This document shows, in pieces, positions 39,567 through 47,185 of a stretch of DNA of 64,000 nt. This DNA comes from Streptomyces sp. NBC_00287 (GTDB lineage: Bacteria > Actinomycetota > Actinomycetes > Streptomycetales > Streptomycetaceae). The position numbers and the translations under genes are program-made. Numbering within the stretch: position 1 is the first letter of the stretch; every line of letters starts with the position of its first letter. The stretch spans positions 5,146,001-5,210,000 of the forward strand of contig NZ_CP108053.1 in NCBI RefSeq assembly GCF_036173105.1. Direction: 5' to 3'. The notes beneath the pieces were generated by a model. The model ran no database searches. It saw nothing but the letters and a program-made list of their open reading frames with translations, and was not told the DNA's origin.

Positions 39567-39793
39567 CGTTCCGCCTATCCGTGCTCGGGTATCGGTCCCA
39601 TGCCGCGCTCTTGCGATCGCGTGATTAGGACAGAACTATCGGCAGGGGCCTGCCTCTTGTGCATGTCCTCGTGCTTGAAGCAGGCGGCTTCTCTTCCATC
39701 GCACTCTGCAAGCCTGATGATCGCAATCTGGCAGTACGGAGCTGGCGGCTTATGGAGTTGCTCAGCGAAGTAGCCACCGACCAGACCAGACTC

Positions 39794-39850
39794 GCCGCGT
39801 GGCGCTTCACGCCAGCTGCCTCTGGCTGGTACCTGAAGGCCGGACTGTAG
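39794..39850 (+). pseudogene. Integrase scrap near the right att site
   Basis: The frame reads AAWRFTPAASGWYLKAGL and stops. It matches TWLFTPAASGWYPKKAP of the intact integrase (residues 362-378), and the DNA differs mainly at third codon positions, so it is a diverged relative, not a duplicate. Only this piece is left. It suggests that another integrase gene of the same family once ended next to this att site and was displaced. Confidence 0.55.
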
Positions 39851-39973
39851 CCCCCCGCCTTGGGCGGGTGTGCCGGCACGTGGTCTGTCCACGTCGTCAG
39901 CGCCGTGCTCACCGACTCTTTTCCGGTCCGCCTCAGAGTTCCTCAGGACGTGCGTCTGGGGAGCAGGATTCCA

Positions 39974-39997
39974 AGATCTTCTCCCAGATTTCTCCCA
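39974..39997 (+). repeat. Integrase arm-type repeat, right copy
   Basis: Partner of 14,109-14,132 (23 of 24 bases), about 70 bases inside the right att repeat, same orientation. Contains the doubled TTCTCCCA. Confidence 0.6.
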
Positions 39998-40016
39998 GCG
40001 GACCCTGGAAACCACT

Positions 40017-40052
40017 CAGGGGCCTGATCCGCTCTCGCGGATCAGGCCCCTG
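40017..40052 (-). terminator. Terminator hairpin downstream of tRNA-Pro
   Basis: A perfect 16-bp stem (CAGGGGCCTGATCCGC with its complement) closes a TCTC loop. It lies 17 bases beyond the 3' end of tRNA-Pro on the minus strand. It belongs to the element, not the original locus, and replaces the chromosomal palindrome now stranded at 13,925-13,956. Confidence 0.8.
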
Positions 40053-40067
40053 ACCTGGTACTTCACT

Positions 40068-40110
40068 GTCGGGGTGGCGGGATTTGAACCCACGACCTCT
40101 TCGTCCCGAA
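40068..40110. other. Right attachment site (43-bp repeat within tRNA-Pro)
   Basis: Identical to 13,965-14,007. It covers the anticodon loop to the 3' end of the tRNA-Pro gene. The complete tRNA is retained on this side, so integration does not break the gene. Confidence 0.9.
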
Positions 40111-40142
40111 CGAAGCGCGCTGCCAAGCTGCGCTACACCCCG
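40069..40142 (-). tRNA. tRNA-Pro (CGG)
   Basis: 74 bases. The acceptor strand CGGGGTG pairs with CACCCCG, with discriminator A. D-arm region TAGCGCAGCTTGGCAGCGC. Anticodon stem CTTCG/CGAAG around loop TTCGGGA, giving anticodon CGG. T-arm GTGGGTTCAAATCCCGC. CCA is not encoded. It is the integration target of the element and is followed by an element-borne terminator. Confidence 0.95.
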
Positions 40143-40175
40143 ATGTCCCCGCTCGTCGCGGTGACGTCGTTTACT

Positions 40176-40973
40176 TTAGCCCACCGGTGGCTGGAGACGA
40201 AATCCGGTTTTCGCGCGGTGGTGGGCCCGGTGGCGGACCGGGTTGGGGCGGGTGTGGTCCAGGGCGACCAGGAGGACGGCCAGGGCGTAGATGGCGAGGC
40301 CCAACAGCAGGGCGTTGCCCAGGACGCCCTTGTAGCCGTGCAGGTCTACGTCCAGGAAGGGGTAGAGGTAGCGGGCCGGGGTGCCGGCCGGCAGGAGTTC
40401 GGCTCGTGCCAGGGAGAACGCCAGGTAGGCCACGGGGTACAGCAGCCACGCCGCCGCCTGGCGTATGTGCAGGCTGCCGGGTGCCGTCAGCAGCAGCCAG
40501 TCCAGGGCCGCCGCGATCGGGGTGATCGTGTGCAGGACGAGATTCGTGACCGCGTGCCAGCCCGTCGGCGGTGCCGTCTCTCCCGTCATCGAGAACGGGC
40601 TCGACGCGTTCGCCAGGAGCAGGTGGTACACCAAGCCGGTCGTCGCCACGTAGAGCAGGGTCGCGCCGGTCAGACCCGAGGGGAGGGGGCGGCGGGCCGT
40701 CCATGCTCGGCGTGCCGCCAGGAGCATGACCAGCGCCAGCAGGATGTTGCTCTGGATCGTGAAGTAGCTGAGCAATCGCAGGGGGCTGCTGAGGACGAGG
40801 TCGATCGTCACCGCCCCGGCCGCCGCCAGGGCGACCAGCAGGCGGAACGCGGCGGCCAGGCGGCGGCGTACGGGCGCCACCACGGCCGTGGCGGGGACGG
40901 ACGAGGGCAGCAGCGCGGGCATGCCCGGCACGGCGGGCAGATCCGGGATGTCCCTGGGTATGGGGGCGGTCAT
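40176..40973 (-). CDS. Pr6Pr-family integral membrane protein
   Basis: 265 residues from ATG 40973 (GAGGGGC upstream; a GTG-type start at 41000 is possible). Six membrane helices: LAAAFRLLVALAAAGAV, LSYFTIQSNILLALVMLLAA, GATLLYVATTGLVYHLLL, AVTNLVLHTITPIAAALDWL, LLYPVAYLAFSLARAE and LLLGLAIYALAVLLVAL. The FTIQSN and LHTITP signatures and the YPFLD segment are typical of Pr6Pr (FAR-17a/AIG1-like) proteins. The role in bacteria is unknown. First core gene after the element. Confidence 0.82.
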   Translation of the reverse strand: MTAPIPRDIPDLPAVPGMPALLPSSVPATAVVAPVRRRLAAAFRLLVALAAAGAVTIDLVLSSPLRLLSYFTIQSNILLALVMLLAARRAWTARRPLPSGLTGATLLYVATTGLVYHLLLANASSPFSMTGETAPPTGWHAVTNLVLHTITPIAAALDWLLLTAPGSLHIRQAAAWLLYPVAYLAFSLARAELLPAGTPARYLYPFLDVDLHGYKGVLGNALLLGLAIYALAVLLVALDHTRPNPVRHRAHHRAKTGFRLQPPVG

Positions 40974-41056
40974 GCCCCTCACGCTAAGCAGAGGGGACAA
41001 AACGGGCTATACGGGTGGACCGTGCGGGTTACGTCCCTACCGCGCCGCCACCCACG

Positions 41057-41986
41057 TCACCGTGGCGCCTCCACCAACGTCAGCAACGTAACCTCCGGCG
41101 GACACGCAAACCGAAACGGCGTGTACCGGTTCGCCCCGCACCCCGCCGACACATGCAGATACGCCGTACGCCCGCCCGCCGTATGCGTCGACAGCCCCTT
41201 CACCCGCTCCGTGTCCAGGTCGCAGTTGGTGACCAGCGCGCCGTAGAAGGGGATGCACAGCTGGCCGCCGTGCGTGTGGCCGGCCAGGATCAGGGGGTAG
41301 TCGTCCGCCGTGAAGTCGTCCAGGACGCGGAGATACGGCGCGTGCACCACGCCCATCGAGAAGTCCGCCGTACCCGACGGACCGCCCGCGACCTCGGCGT
41401 ACCGGTCCCGCCTGATGTGCGGGTCGTCCAGGCCCGTCAGCTCCACCGACACGCCGTCGACCTTCAGAATGCCGCGCGTGTTGGTCAGATTCAGCCAGCC
41501 CGCCGTGTCGAAGCCGTCCCGCAGGTTCTCCCACGGGTTGTGGATCGCGCCGACGGCCGGCGCGTTGCCGTTCAGACCGTGCCGGCCCTGGGCCTTCTCC
41601 AGCAGATAGCGGGCGGGGTTGCGCAGCTTGGGGCCGTAGTAGTCGTTCGAACCGAAGACGTACGCCCCCGGGAACTCCATCAGCGGGCCCAGCGCGTCCA
41701 GGACCTCGGGCACGCCCTCGGTGTCCGAGAGGTTGTCGCCCGTGTTGATCACGAAGTCGGGGCGCAGGCCCGCCAGCGAGCGCAGCCAGCGCTGTTTCTT
41801 GCGCTGCCCGCTCACCATGTGGATGTCGGAGACCTGGAGCACGCGCAGCGGACGCATCCCGGCCGGCAGCACCGGGACCGTCACCCGGCGCAGCCGGAAG
41901 GAGCGGGCCTCGAATCCCGCCGAATACAACACACCGGCGGCACCAGCCGCCGCGATCCCCAGAGGTACTCCGTATCGCGCGCGCAT
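41057..41986 (-). CDS. Membrane-anchored metallophosphoesterase
   Basis: 309 residues, ATG 41986. An N-terminal signal anchor (VPLGIAAAGAAGVLYSAG) is followed by a calcineurin-like phosphoesterase domain with all metal motifs: VSDIHMVSG, NTGDNLSD, FGSNDYYG (in the place of GNHD), and LAGHTHGGQL. The usual GNHD reads GSND, a known variant in this actinobacterial family. A role in cell-envelope phosphoester turnover is likely but not shown. The gene stands divergent from the YqeY-like gene. Confidence 0.88.
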   Translation of the reverse strand: MRARYGVPLGIAAAGAAGVLYSAGFEARSFRLRRVTVPVLPAGMRPLRVLQVSDIHMVSGQRKKQRWLRSLAGLRPDFVINTGDNLSDTEGVPEVLDALGPLMEFPGAYVFGSNDYYGPKLRNPARYLLEKAQGRHGLNGNAPAVGAIHNPWENLRDGFDTAGWLNLTNTRGILKVDGVSVELTGLDDPHIRRDRYAEVAGGPSGTADFSMGVVHAPYLRVLDDFTADDYPLILAGHTHGGQLCIPFYGALVTNCDLDTERVKGLSTHTAGGRTAYLHVSAGCGANRYTPFRFACPPEVTLLTLVEAPR

Positions 41987-42010
41987 ACCTCCATCGTGTC
42001 AGACCGCGCC

Positions 42011-42170
42011 CAACTCCCGTGCCCGGCCGCCCCTCCCAAGCGCCCCATGAGGAAATCAACCGTGCTCAACTCCCGTGCCGGGCCGTCCTTCAAGGGCCCT
42101 ATGAGGACTCAAGCCCGCCCAACTCCCGTCTCCCCGGCCGCCCCCCAAGCGCCCCACGACGAAATCAACG
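42011..42170. repeat. Three imperfect tandem repeats upstream of the YqeY-like gene
   Basis: The unit beginning CAACTCCCGT(G/C) recurs at 42,011, 42,067 and 42,120 (periods 56 and 53). Each is followed by a CGGCCG(C/T)CC-like block, an AAG-G(C/G)-CC block and a GA(A/C)TCAA-type end. It fills most of the 220 bases between two divergent genes and so includes their promoters. Confidence 0.6.
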
Positions 42171-42206
42171 GGCGTTCTGTCCCCGGTACCTGCGACAATC
42201 GACCCC

Positions 42207-42671
42207 ATGACCACGCTCAAGTCGAAGCTGCAGGATGACCTCAACGCCGCGATCAAGGGGCGCGACGAGCTCCGCTCCTCGACGCTCCGGCTGACGCTCG
42301 CCGCGATCACCAAGGAGGAGGTCGCGGGCAAGCAGAAGCGCGAGCTCTCCGATGACGAGGTGCAGAAGGTGATCACCCGCGAGGCCAAGAAGCGCCGCGA
42401 GGCCGCGGACGCCTTCGCCCAGGGTGGTCGTGCCGAGTCGGCCGAGCGGGAGAAGGCGGAGGGCGAGGTGCTCGCCGCGTACCTGCCCAAGCAGCTCGGC
42501 GACGAGGAGCTGGAGCGGATCGTCGCCCAGGCCGTCGAGGAGGCCAAGGCGGCCGGTGCCGAGGGCCCGCGGGCCATGGGAGCGGTCATGAAGATCGTGA
42601 ATCCGAAGGTCGCGGGTCAGGCGGAGGGCGGCCGGGTCGCGGCCGCGGTGAAGAAGCTCCTCGCGGGCTGA
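42207..42671 (+). CDS. GatB/YqeY domain protein
   Basis: 154 residues, ATG 42207. The whole protein is the YqeY domain: LKSKLQDDLNAAIKGRDELR, STLRLTLAAITKEEVAGK, LAAYLPKQLGDEELERIVAQ and GAVMKIVNPKVAGQAEGGRV. It is the free-standing form of the tail domain of the GatB amidotransferase subunit, thought to bind tRNA. Its cellular role is unclear. Followed by a hairpin that separates it from the convergent penicillin-binding protein. Confidence 0.92.
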   Translation: MTTLKSKLQDDLNAAIKGRDELRSSTLRLTLAAITKEEVAGKQKRELSDDEVQKVITREAKKRREAADAFAQGGRAESAEREKAEGEVLAAYLPKQLGDEELERIVAQAVEEAKAAGAEGPRAMGAVMKIVNPKVAGQAEGGRVAAAVKKLLAG

Positions 42672-42689
42672 CCAGCCACTTAAGACTTA

Positions 42690-42723
42690 CGGCCCCTTCC
42701 CTTCCGTAGAGGGAAAGGGGCCG
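42690..42723. terminator. Hairpin between convergent genes
   Basis: CGGCCCCTTCCCT pairs with AGGGAAAGGGGCCG (one bulged A) over a short loop. It lies 18 bases behind the YqeY-like stop and 24 bases before the end of the convergent gene, so it serves both. Confidence 0.75.
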
Positions 42724-42746
42724 CAGTCGTCCCAGGAGGCCGTACC

Positions 42747-45041
42747 TCAGTCCCGGCCGCCGTTTCCGTTCCCGCTGTTCGTCTGCCCCTGGAAGAAGTC
42801 CTCCGGGATGGAGAACGACGGCGTCGGTTGGGTCGTACCGCCGTCGGACCCGGTGCTCGTACCGCCGTCGACCAGGCCGCCGATCAGACCGCCGTTGTCG
42901 TTGCCGTTGTTGCCGTTCTCGTCGCCATTGCCGTTGTCGTTGTCACCGTCGCCGCGGTCCCGGTCGCCCGTGTCGCTGCTCGGGATGTCGACGAGGCTGA
43001 ACTCGGGCGCCTCATGGCCCTCCAGCGCGCCGGTCATCATGTCGCGCCAGATCGGGCCGGGCACCTGGCCACCGAAGACCTTCTCGTGCCAGACACCGCC
43101 GATGGTGATGTCCTGCATCTTCCGCTTGTGCGCGGGATCGCCGACCCAGACGGCGCCGGCCATGTTCGGGGTGTAGCCCACGAACCAGGCGGCGTACCGC
43201 TCGTCCGTCGTACCGGTCTTACCGGCGCTGGCGCGGCCGGCGCCGAGGCCCGCCTGCTGGCCCGTACCGTCCTCGACCACGCCCCGCAGCAGGGTGTTGA
43301 TGGTGTCGGCGGTCTTCTCGGACATGGCGCGCGAGCAGGTCGACTTCGGGACCTCGAGGGACTTGTTCTTGCCGCCGACGCGCTGGGTGATGGACTCGAT
43401 GGCGATCGGCGTGCAGTACATACCGCGCGAGGCGAAGGTGGCGTAGCCGTTCGCCATGGTCAGCGGGGACATCTCCTGGGTGCCGAGGGCGATGGAGGGG
43501 GCCTGCTGCATCTTGCCGCCGTCCGCGCGCTCGACGCCCATCTTCTCGGCCATCTCCGTCACCGGGCAGATGCCGATGTCGCTGATCATCTCGACGTAGT
43601 ACGTGTTGACCGACTTCGCGGTCGCTTCCCTCATGTCGTACGGGCCGACCTCGGTCTCGTTCTCATTGGTGAGCGAGACGCCCTTCTCGTCCCAGGTCCC
43701 GCCCTCGCAGGTGGAGACCGGGGTCGGGTAGTCCATCTCGTACGGCGATCCGTACACCTTGTTCGCCGGCATGCCGCCCTCGAGCGCCGCCGCGGCCACG
43801 ATCGGCTTGAAGGTCGAACCGGGCTGGTAGCCCGCGCCGCCGCCCATGGCAGCGTCGACGGAGAGGTTGATCTGCGTCTCGTTCTTGCCGAAGCCGTACG
43901 GGCGGGACTGGCCCATGGCCAGGATCTTGCCGGTGCCGGGCTCGACGATGGTCGCCGCGGTCGCCACGTCGTCGCTCTGGTTGACGTGGTCCTTGACCGA
44001 CTGCTGGACCGACTCCTGGGCCTGCGCGTCGAGGGTGGTCCGGATGGTCAGACCGCCCTGGTTCCAGATCTTGGCCCGGGCCTCCTTGGACTTGCCGAAG
44101 ACCGGGTCGCTCAGGAACGCCGCGCGGACGTAGTCGCAGAAGAAGCCCGCGCCCTTGACGGCGGTGATGCAGCCGTTCTTGGGCTTGCTGACCTTCAGGC
44201 CCAGCGGCTTCTTCGCGGCCTTGGCGGCCTCCGCCTGGGAGATGTCGCCGACCTCGGCCATGCGCTGCAGCACGGTGTTGCGCCGCTTGGTGGCCTCGGC
44301 CTCGTCGTTGACCGGGTCGTAGCGCGAGGGCGACTGGACGATGCCGGCGAGCAGCGCGGCCTCCTGGACCTCGAGGTCCTTCGCCGACTTGGAGAAGTAG
44401 CGCTGGGCGGCGGCCTCGACGCCGTAGGCCTGCTGGCCGAAGAACGTGATGTTCAGGTAGTTCTCGAGGATCTTCTTCTTGCCGAGCTCTTCCTCGACCT
44501 GGATCGCGTACTTCAGTTCGCGGATCTTGCGGCCGAGGGTCTGCTGGGTGGCCTGGGCGACCTTCGTCGGGTCGTCGCCGGCCTCCTCCACGAAGACGTT
44601 CTTCACATACTGCTGGGTGAGTGTGGAGGCGCCCTCGGCGACCCCGCCGCTCTGCGCGTTGCGGTTCAGCGCGCGCAGGACGCCCTTCAGGTCGACCGCG
44701 CCGTGCTGGTAGAAGCGCGCGTCCTCGATCGCGACGATCGCCTTCTGCATGTACGGCGAGATGCCCTTGAGGTCGACCACCGTACGGTCGCGCGAGTAGA
44801 CCGTGGCGATCGTGCCGCCCTCGGTGTCGAGGATCGTGGTGCGCTGACTCAGCGGCGGCGTCTTGAGGTTGGCGGGCAGCTCGTCGAAACTCTCGACCGA
44901 GCCCTTGGCGGCCAGCCCCAGCGCACCGACCGCGGGCAGGGCGATTCCTGCCAGGACGGCTCCCGCGAGCACACTGACACCGAGGAACTTGGCGGCCTGC
45001 TGCGTTGGCGACAGACCACCGCCCGAGCGCTTCTTTGGCAT
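42747..45041 (-). CDS. Bifunctional penicillin-binding protein (glycosyltransferase/transpeptidase)
   Basis: 764 residues, ATG 45041. Membrane anchor AAKFLGVSVLAGAVLAGIAL. GT51 glycosyltransferase domain, about 75-250: AIVAIEDARFYQHGAVDLKG with the catalytic Glu, GASTLTQQYVKN, and KKKILENYLNITFFG. Transpeptidase domain, about 360-680: GAGYQPGSTFKPIVAAAAL with the SxxK serine, the SVNTYY (SxN) box and AGKTGTTDERYAAWFVGYTP (KTG). The C-terminal tail is a Gly/Asn/Asp-rich linker. It builds and cross-links peptidoglycan outside the membrane. Divergent from wblA across a 407-base gap. Confidence 0.95.
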   Translation of the reverse strand: MPKKRSGGGLSPTQQAAKFLGVSVLAGAVLAGIALPAVGALGLAAKGSVESFDELPANLKTPPLSQRTTILDTEGGTIATVYSRDRTVVDLKGISPYMQKAIVAIEDARFYQHGAVDLKGVLRALNRNAQSGGVAEGASTLTQQYVKNVFVEEAGDDPTKVAQATQQTLGRKIRELKYAIQVEEELGKKKILENYLNITFFGQQAYGVEAAAQRYFSKSAKDLEVQEAALLAGIVQSPSRYDPVNDEAEATKRRNTVLQRMAEVGDISQAEAAKAAKKPLGLKVSKPKNGCITAVKGAGFFCDYVRAAFLSDPVFGKSKEARAKIWNQGGLTIRTTLDAQAQESVQQSVKDHVNQSDDVATAATIVEPGTGKILAMGQSRPYGFGKNETQINLSVDAAMGGGAGYQPGSTFKPIVAAAALEGGMPANKVYGSPYEMDYPTPVSTCEGGTWDEKGVSLTNENETEVGPYDMREATAKSVNTYYVEMISDIGICPVTEMAEKMGVERADGGKMQQAPSIALGTQEMSPLTMANGYATFASRGMYCTPIAIESITQRVGGKNKSLEVPKSTCSRAMSEKTADTINTLLRGVVEDGTGQQAGLGAGRASAGKTGTTDERYAAWFVGYTPNMAGAVWVGDPAHKRKMQDITIGGVWHEKVFGGQVPGPIWRDMMTGALEGHEAPEFSLVDIPSSDTGDRDRGDGDNDNGNGDENGNNGNDNGGLIGGLVDGGTSTGSDGGTTQPTPSFSIPEDFFQGQTNSGNGNGGRD

Positions 45042-45448
45042 GAGGGCAGCCTACGTTCTCATTCGCCGGACACGCGTATATGCCTTGGCCTAAGCTGCTC
45101 TCAACTGTCACAGCAGTAGGGCCACGTATCAATACGTCCGGCGACCCCGAATCGTTCCGGTCGGCCATCAACTTTTTGATGGGAGCGTGTCCGAATCCGC
45201 CTTGTGTGTCACCTGGCGCCCGTTGTGACTCAGCGGAACTGCCCCGGTTTGCCGGGATGATCACGCATGTCACCAGCTCACTCCCCCGGGTGATCTGCCG
45301 CTTACGCATAGTCCGTTCGGGCCATTCAAGATTGGGCCCGCTGGGGGTGTTGCGCTGTGCCCACCTTCCGTAACGTCCTCAACTGGCGGCGGTGAATATG
45401 CCGCTGCCGCCGTGGGGGAGCCTCGATTCGGGAGAGGACGGCGCCGGT
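45042..45448. other. Divergent promoter region of PBP and wblA
   Basis: 407 bases without a gene. Short dyads such as CCCGGTTTGCCGGG near 45,250 are present. I cannot assign the known developmental regulators of wblA from sequence alone. GGGAGAGGA before 45,449 is the wblA ribosome-binding site. The length is in keeping with heavy regulation of wblA. Confidence 0.5.
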
Positions 45449-45787
45449 ATGGGCTGGGTAACCGACTGGAGTGCGCAGGCGGCCTGCCGCACTACCGATC
45501 CGGATGAACTGTTTGTGCAGGGAGCAGCGCAGAACAGGGCCAAGGCAGTGTGCACCGGATGTCCGGTACGCACGGAATGTCTTGCCGATGCGCTCGACAA
45601 CCGCGTCGAGTTCGGCGTATGGGGAGGCATGACGGAGCGGGAGCGCCGCGCACTGCTGCGCAGGCGGCCCACCGTCACTTCCTGGCGCCGACTGCTGGAG
45701 ACGGCTCGTACGGAGTACGAGCGCGGGGCGGGCATCCTGCCCCTCGATGATGACGAGGTGTACGAGAACTACGCGGCGGTGAGCTGA
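45449..45787 (+). CDS. wblA: WhiB-like regulator WblA
   Basis: 112 residues from ATG 45449 (GAGAGGA upstream), the length known for WblA; an ATG at 45392 would add a non-conserved tail. Four cysteines bind the Fe-S cluster: Cys13, Cys35, Cys38, Cys44 (AACRTTDP; CTGCPVRTEC). The turn GVWGGMTERERRALLRR and the basic helix follow. WblA represses antibiotic production and controls entry into sporulation in Streptomyces. The acidic tail LPLDDDEVYENYAAVS is as expected. Genome neighbours (PBP, ArsA pair) also match the wblA locus. Confidence 0.94.
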   Translation: MGWVTDWSAQAACRTTDPDELFVQGAAQNRAKAVCTGCPVRTECLADALDNRVEFGVWGGMTERERRALLRRRPTVTSWRRLLETARTEYERGAGILPLDDDEVYENYAAVS

Positions 45788-45814
45788 CAGCTCAGGTCGG
45801 TCCGGCTCCGTCGG

Positions 45815-47185
45815 TCAGGCCCCGGGGTTGGGCAGCTCCGGCCGGCCGGCCGCCAGCCGGTTTCCGATGTCCCGCAGTCCCGCGAGGTCATGCACATCGC
45901 CGGGCAGCGCGGCCACTTCGGCCACCGCCACTTCGGGGTGGAGCGCGGTGAAGCGGTCCCGTGTGCGCTGCTCACGGGAGAGCAGTTGCATACGGTCCGC
46001 GTGCAGCCTCAACAGGCCTGCGGTGATCTGGTCGGTGGTCTGCGCCTGGGCCGTGTCCTTGGCGGCGGGGGAGCCTTCCTCGGCGGCCTCGGGTGCGGGA
46101 GATTCTGAACTGCCGTACGTGTCGGGAGAGTTACGAAGTCCAGCTTTCCCGTCCTCCTGATCGACAATGCGGGACTCCTCAAGATTTTCCGCGGCGGGAT
46201 CCCCCGCAAGATCAAGATTTTCCGCGGCGGCGAGCGCCCGCTCGGCCGACAGCCGGTCGGCGCCGCTGCCGTGGACACGGTTGAGCACCAGACCCGCGAG
46301 CGGCATGTCCTCGGCGGCCAGCCGCTCCACGAAATACGCGGCCTCCCGCAGCGCGTCCCGCTCCGGCGCCGCGACCACCAGGAACGCCGTCCCGGGCGCC
46401 TGGAGCAGCTTGTACGTCGCATCCGCGCGCGTACGGAAGCCGCCGAACATCGAGTCCATCGCGGCCACGAACGTCTGTACGTCCTTCAGCAGCTGACCGC
46501 CCAGCAGCTTGCCCAGAGCGCCGGTCATCATCGACATACCGACATTCAGGAACTTCATCCCCGCGCGGCCGCCCACCTTCGCGGGGGCGAGGAGCACCCG
46601 GATCAGCTTGCCGTCGAGGAACGACCCGAGCCGCTTGGGCGCGTCCAGGAAGTCCAGCGCGGACCGGGACGGGGGCGTGTCCACGACGATGAGATCCCAT
46701 GCCTCCTTCGCCCGCAGCTGGCCGAGCTTCTCCATCGCCATGTACTCCTGCGTGCCCGCGAAGCCCGCCGAGAGCGACTGGTAGAACGGGTTGCCCAGGA
46801 TCGCGGCCGCCCGCTCGGGGTCCGCGTGCGCTTCGACGATCTCGTCGAAGGTGCGCTTCATGTCGAGCATCATCGCGTGCAGTTCGCCGTCCCCCTCGAC
46901 GCCCTTCACGCGGCGTGGGGTGTTGTCGAGCGAATCGATGCCCATGGACTGGGCGAGCCTGCGCGCGGGGTCGATGGTGAGCACCACGACCTTCCGGCCG
47001 CGCTCGGCGGCCCGCAGCCCCAGCGCCGCCGCGGTGGTCGTCTTGCCGACTCCGCCGGAGCCGCAGCACACGATGATCCGGGTCTTCGGATCGTCCAGCA
47101 GCGGATCGACGTCGAGCCCGCGCGCGGGGGAGAGGTGATGGTGGGCGTGGGCCTGGGACTTGGCCTGGGCGGCGTCCGGACTCAT
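45815..47185 (-). CDS. ArsA-family ATPase (second of a pair)
   Basis: 456 residues, ATG 47185. Deviant Walker A IIVCCGSGGVGKTTTAAALG, then VVVLTIDPARRLAQSMG (the DPAR signature) and LIVVDTPPSRSALDFLD (switch region). The C-terminal third contains an unusual low-complexity insert (PAPEAAEEGSPAAKD and repeated AAENL) produced partly by an 18-bp in-frame duplication at 46,179-46,196 and 46,212-46,229. It overlaps the upstream ArsA-type gene by four bases, and the two probably form a complex. No arsenite-binding cysteines are seen, so a role in protein targeting or maturation is more likely than arsenic export. Confidence 0.88.
   Translation of the reverse strand: MSPDAAQAKSQAHAHHHLSPARGLDVDPLLDDPKTRIIVCCGSGGVGKTTTAAALGLRAAERGRKVVVLTIDPARRLAQSMGIDSLDNTPRRVKGVEGDGELHAMMLDMKRTFDEIVEAHADPERAAAILGNPFYQSLSAGFAGTQEYMAMEKLGQLRAKEAWDLIVVDTPPSRSALDFLDAPKRLGSFLDGKLIRVLLAPAKVGGRAGMKFLNVGMSMMTGALGKLLGGQLLKDVQTFVAAMDSMFGGFRTRADATYKLLQAPGTAFLVVAAPERDALREAAYFVERLAAEDMPLAGLVLNRVHGSGADRLSAERALAAAENLDLAGDPAAENLEESRIVDQEDGKAGLRNSPDTYGSSESPAPEAAEEGSPAAKDTAQAQTTDQITAGLLRLHADRMQLLSREQRTRDRFTALHPEVAVAEVAALPGDVHDLAGLRDIGNRLAAGRPELPNPGA

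Larger units (their letters stand above)
39567..40016. other. Upstream region of the L4-CHAT operon
   Basis: 450 bases without a confident gene. The minus strand must carry the promoter of the L4-fusion gene. An AGGCGGA eight bases before its GTG may be the ribosome-binding site. A clear -10/-35 pair is not evident. The plus strand contains the integrase-like scrap at 39,794-39,850. The right arm-type repeat (39,974-39,997) lies near the end. A 146-codon open frame on the minus strand across this part has no family features. Confidence 0.5.
13965..40110. mobile_element. AICE (pSAM2-like) integrated in tRNA-Pro
   Basis: About 26.1 kb bounded by a 43-bp direct repeat (13,965-14,007 and 40,068-40,110) of the tRNA-Pro 3' half, from anticodon loop to 3' end, the same tRNA type and segment used by pSAM2. 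Inside are the AICE hallmarks: tyrosine integrase and xis, a TraB/FtsK-type single-protein conjugation translocase, DUF2637 and small transfer proteins, a GntR repressor, and a prim-pol/DUF3631 replication module. Cargo sits at both ends: restriction/modification at the left and the L4-CHAT-hydrolase operon at the right. The core genes look intact, so the element may still excise and transfer, but this is inference. Confidence 0.9.

Noticed and set aside
39575..40015. 146-codon minus-strand gene between tRNA-Pro and the L4 fusion
   Set aside because: No family features or ribosome-binding site, and it covers the arm-type repeat and integrase scrap.
42828..45119. Very long open frame on the strand opposite the penicillin-binding protein
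   Set aside because: Shadow frame of a GC-rich gene; composition is Arg/Gly/Leu-rich with no domain, and the PBP on the other strand is certain.
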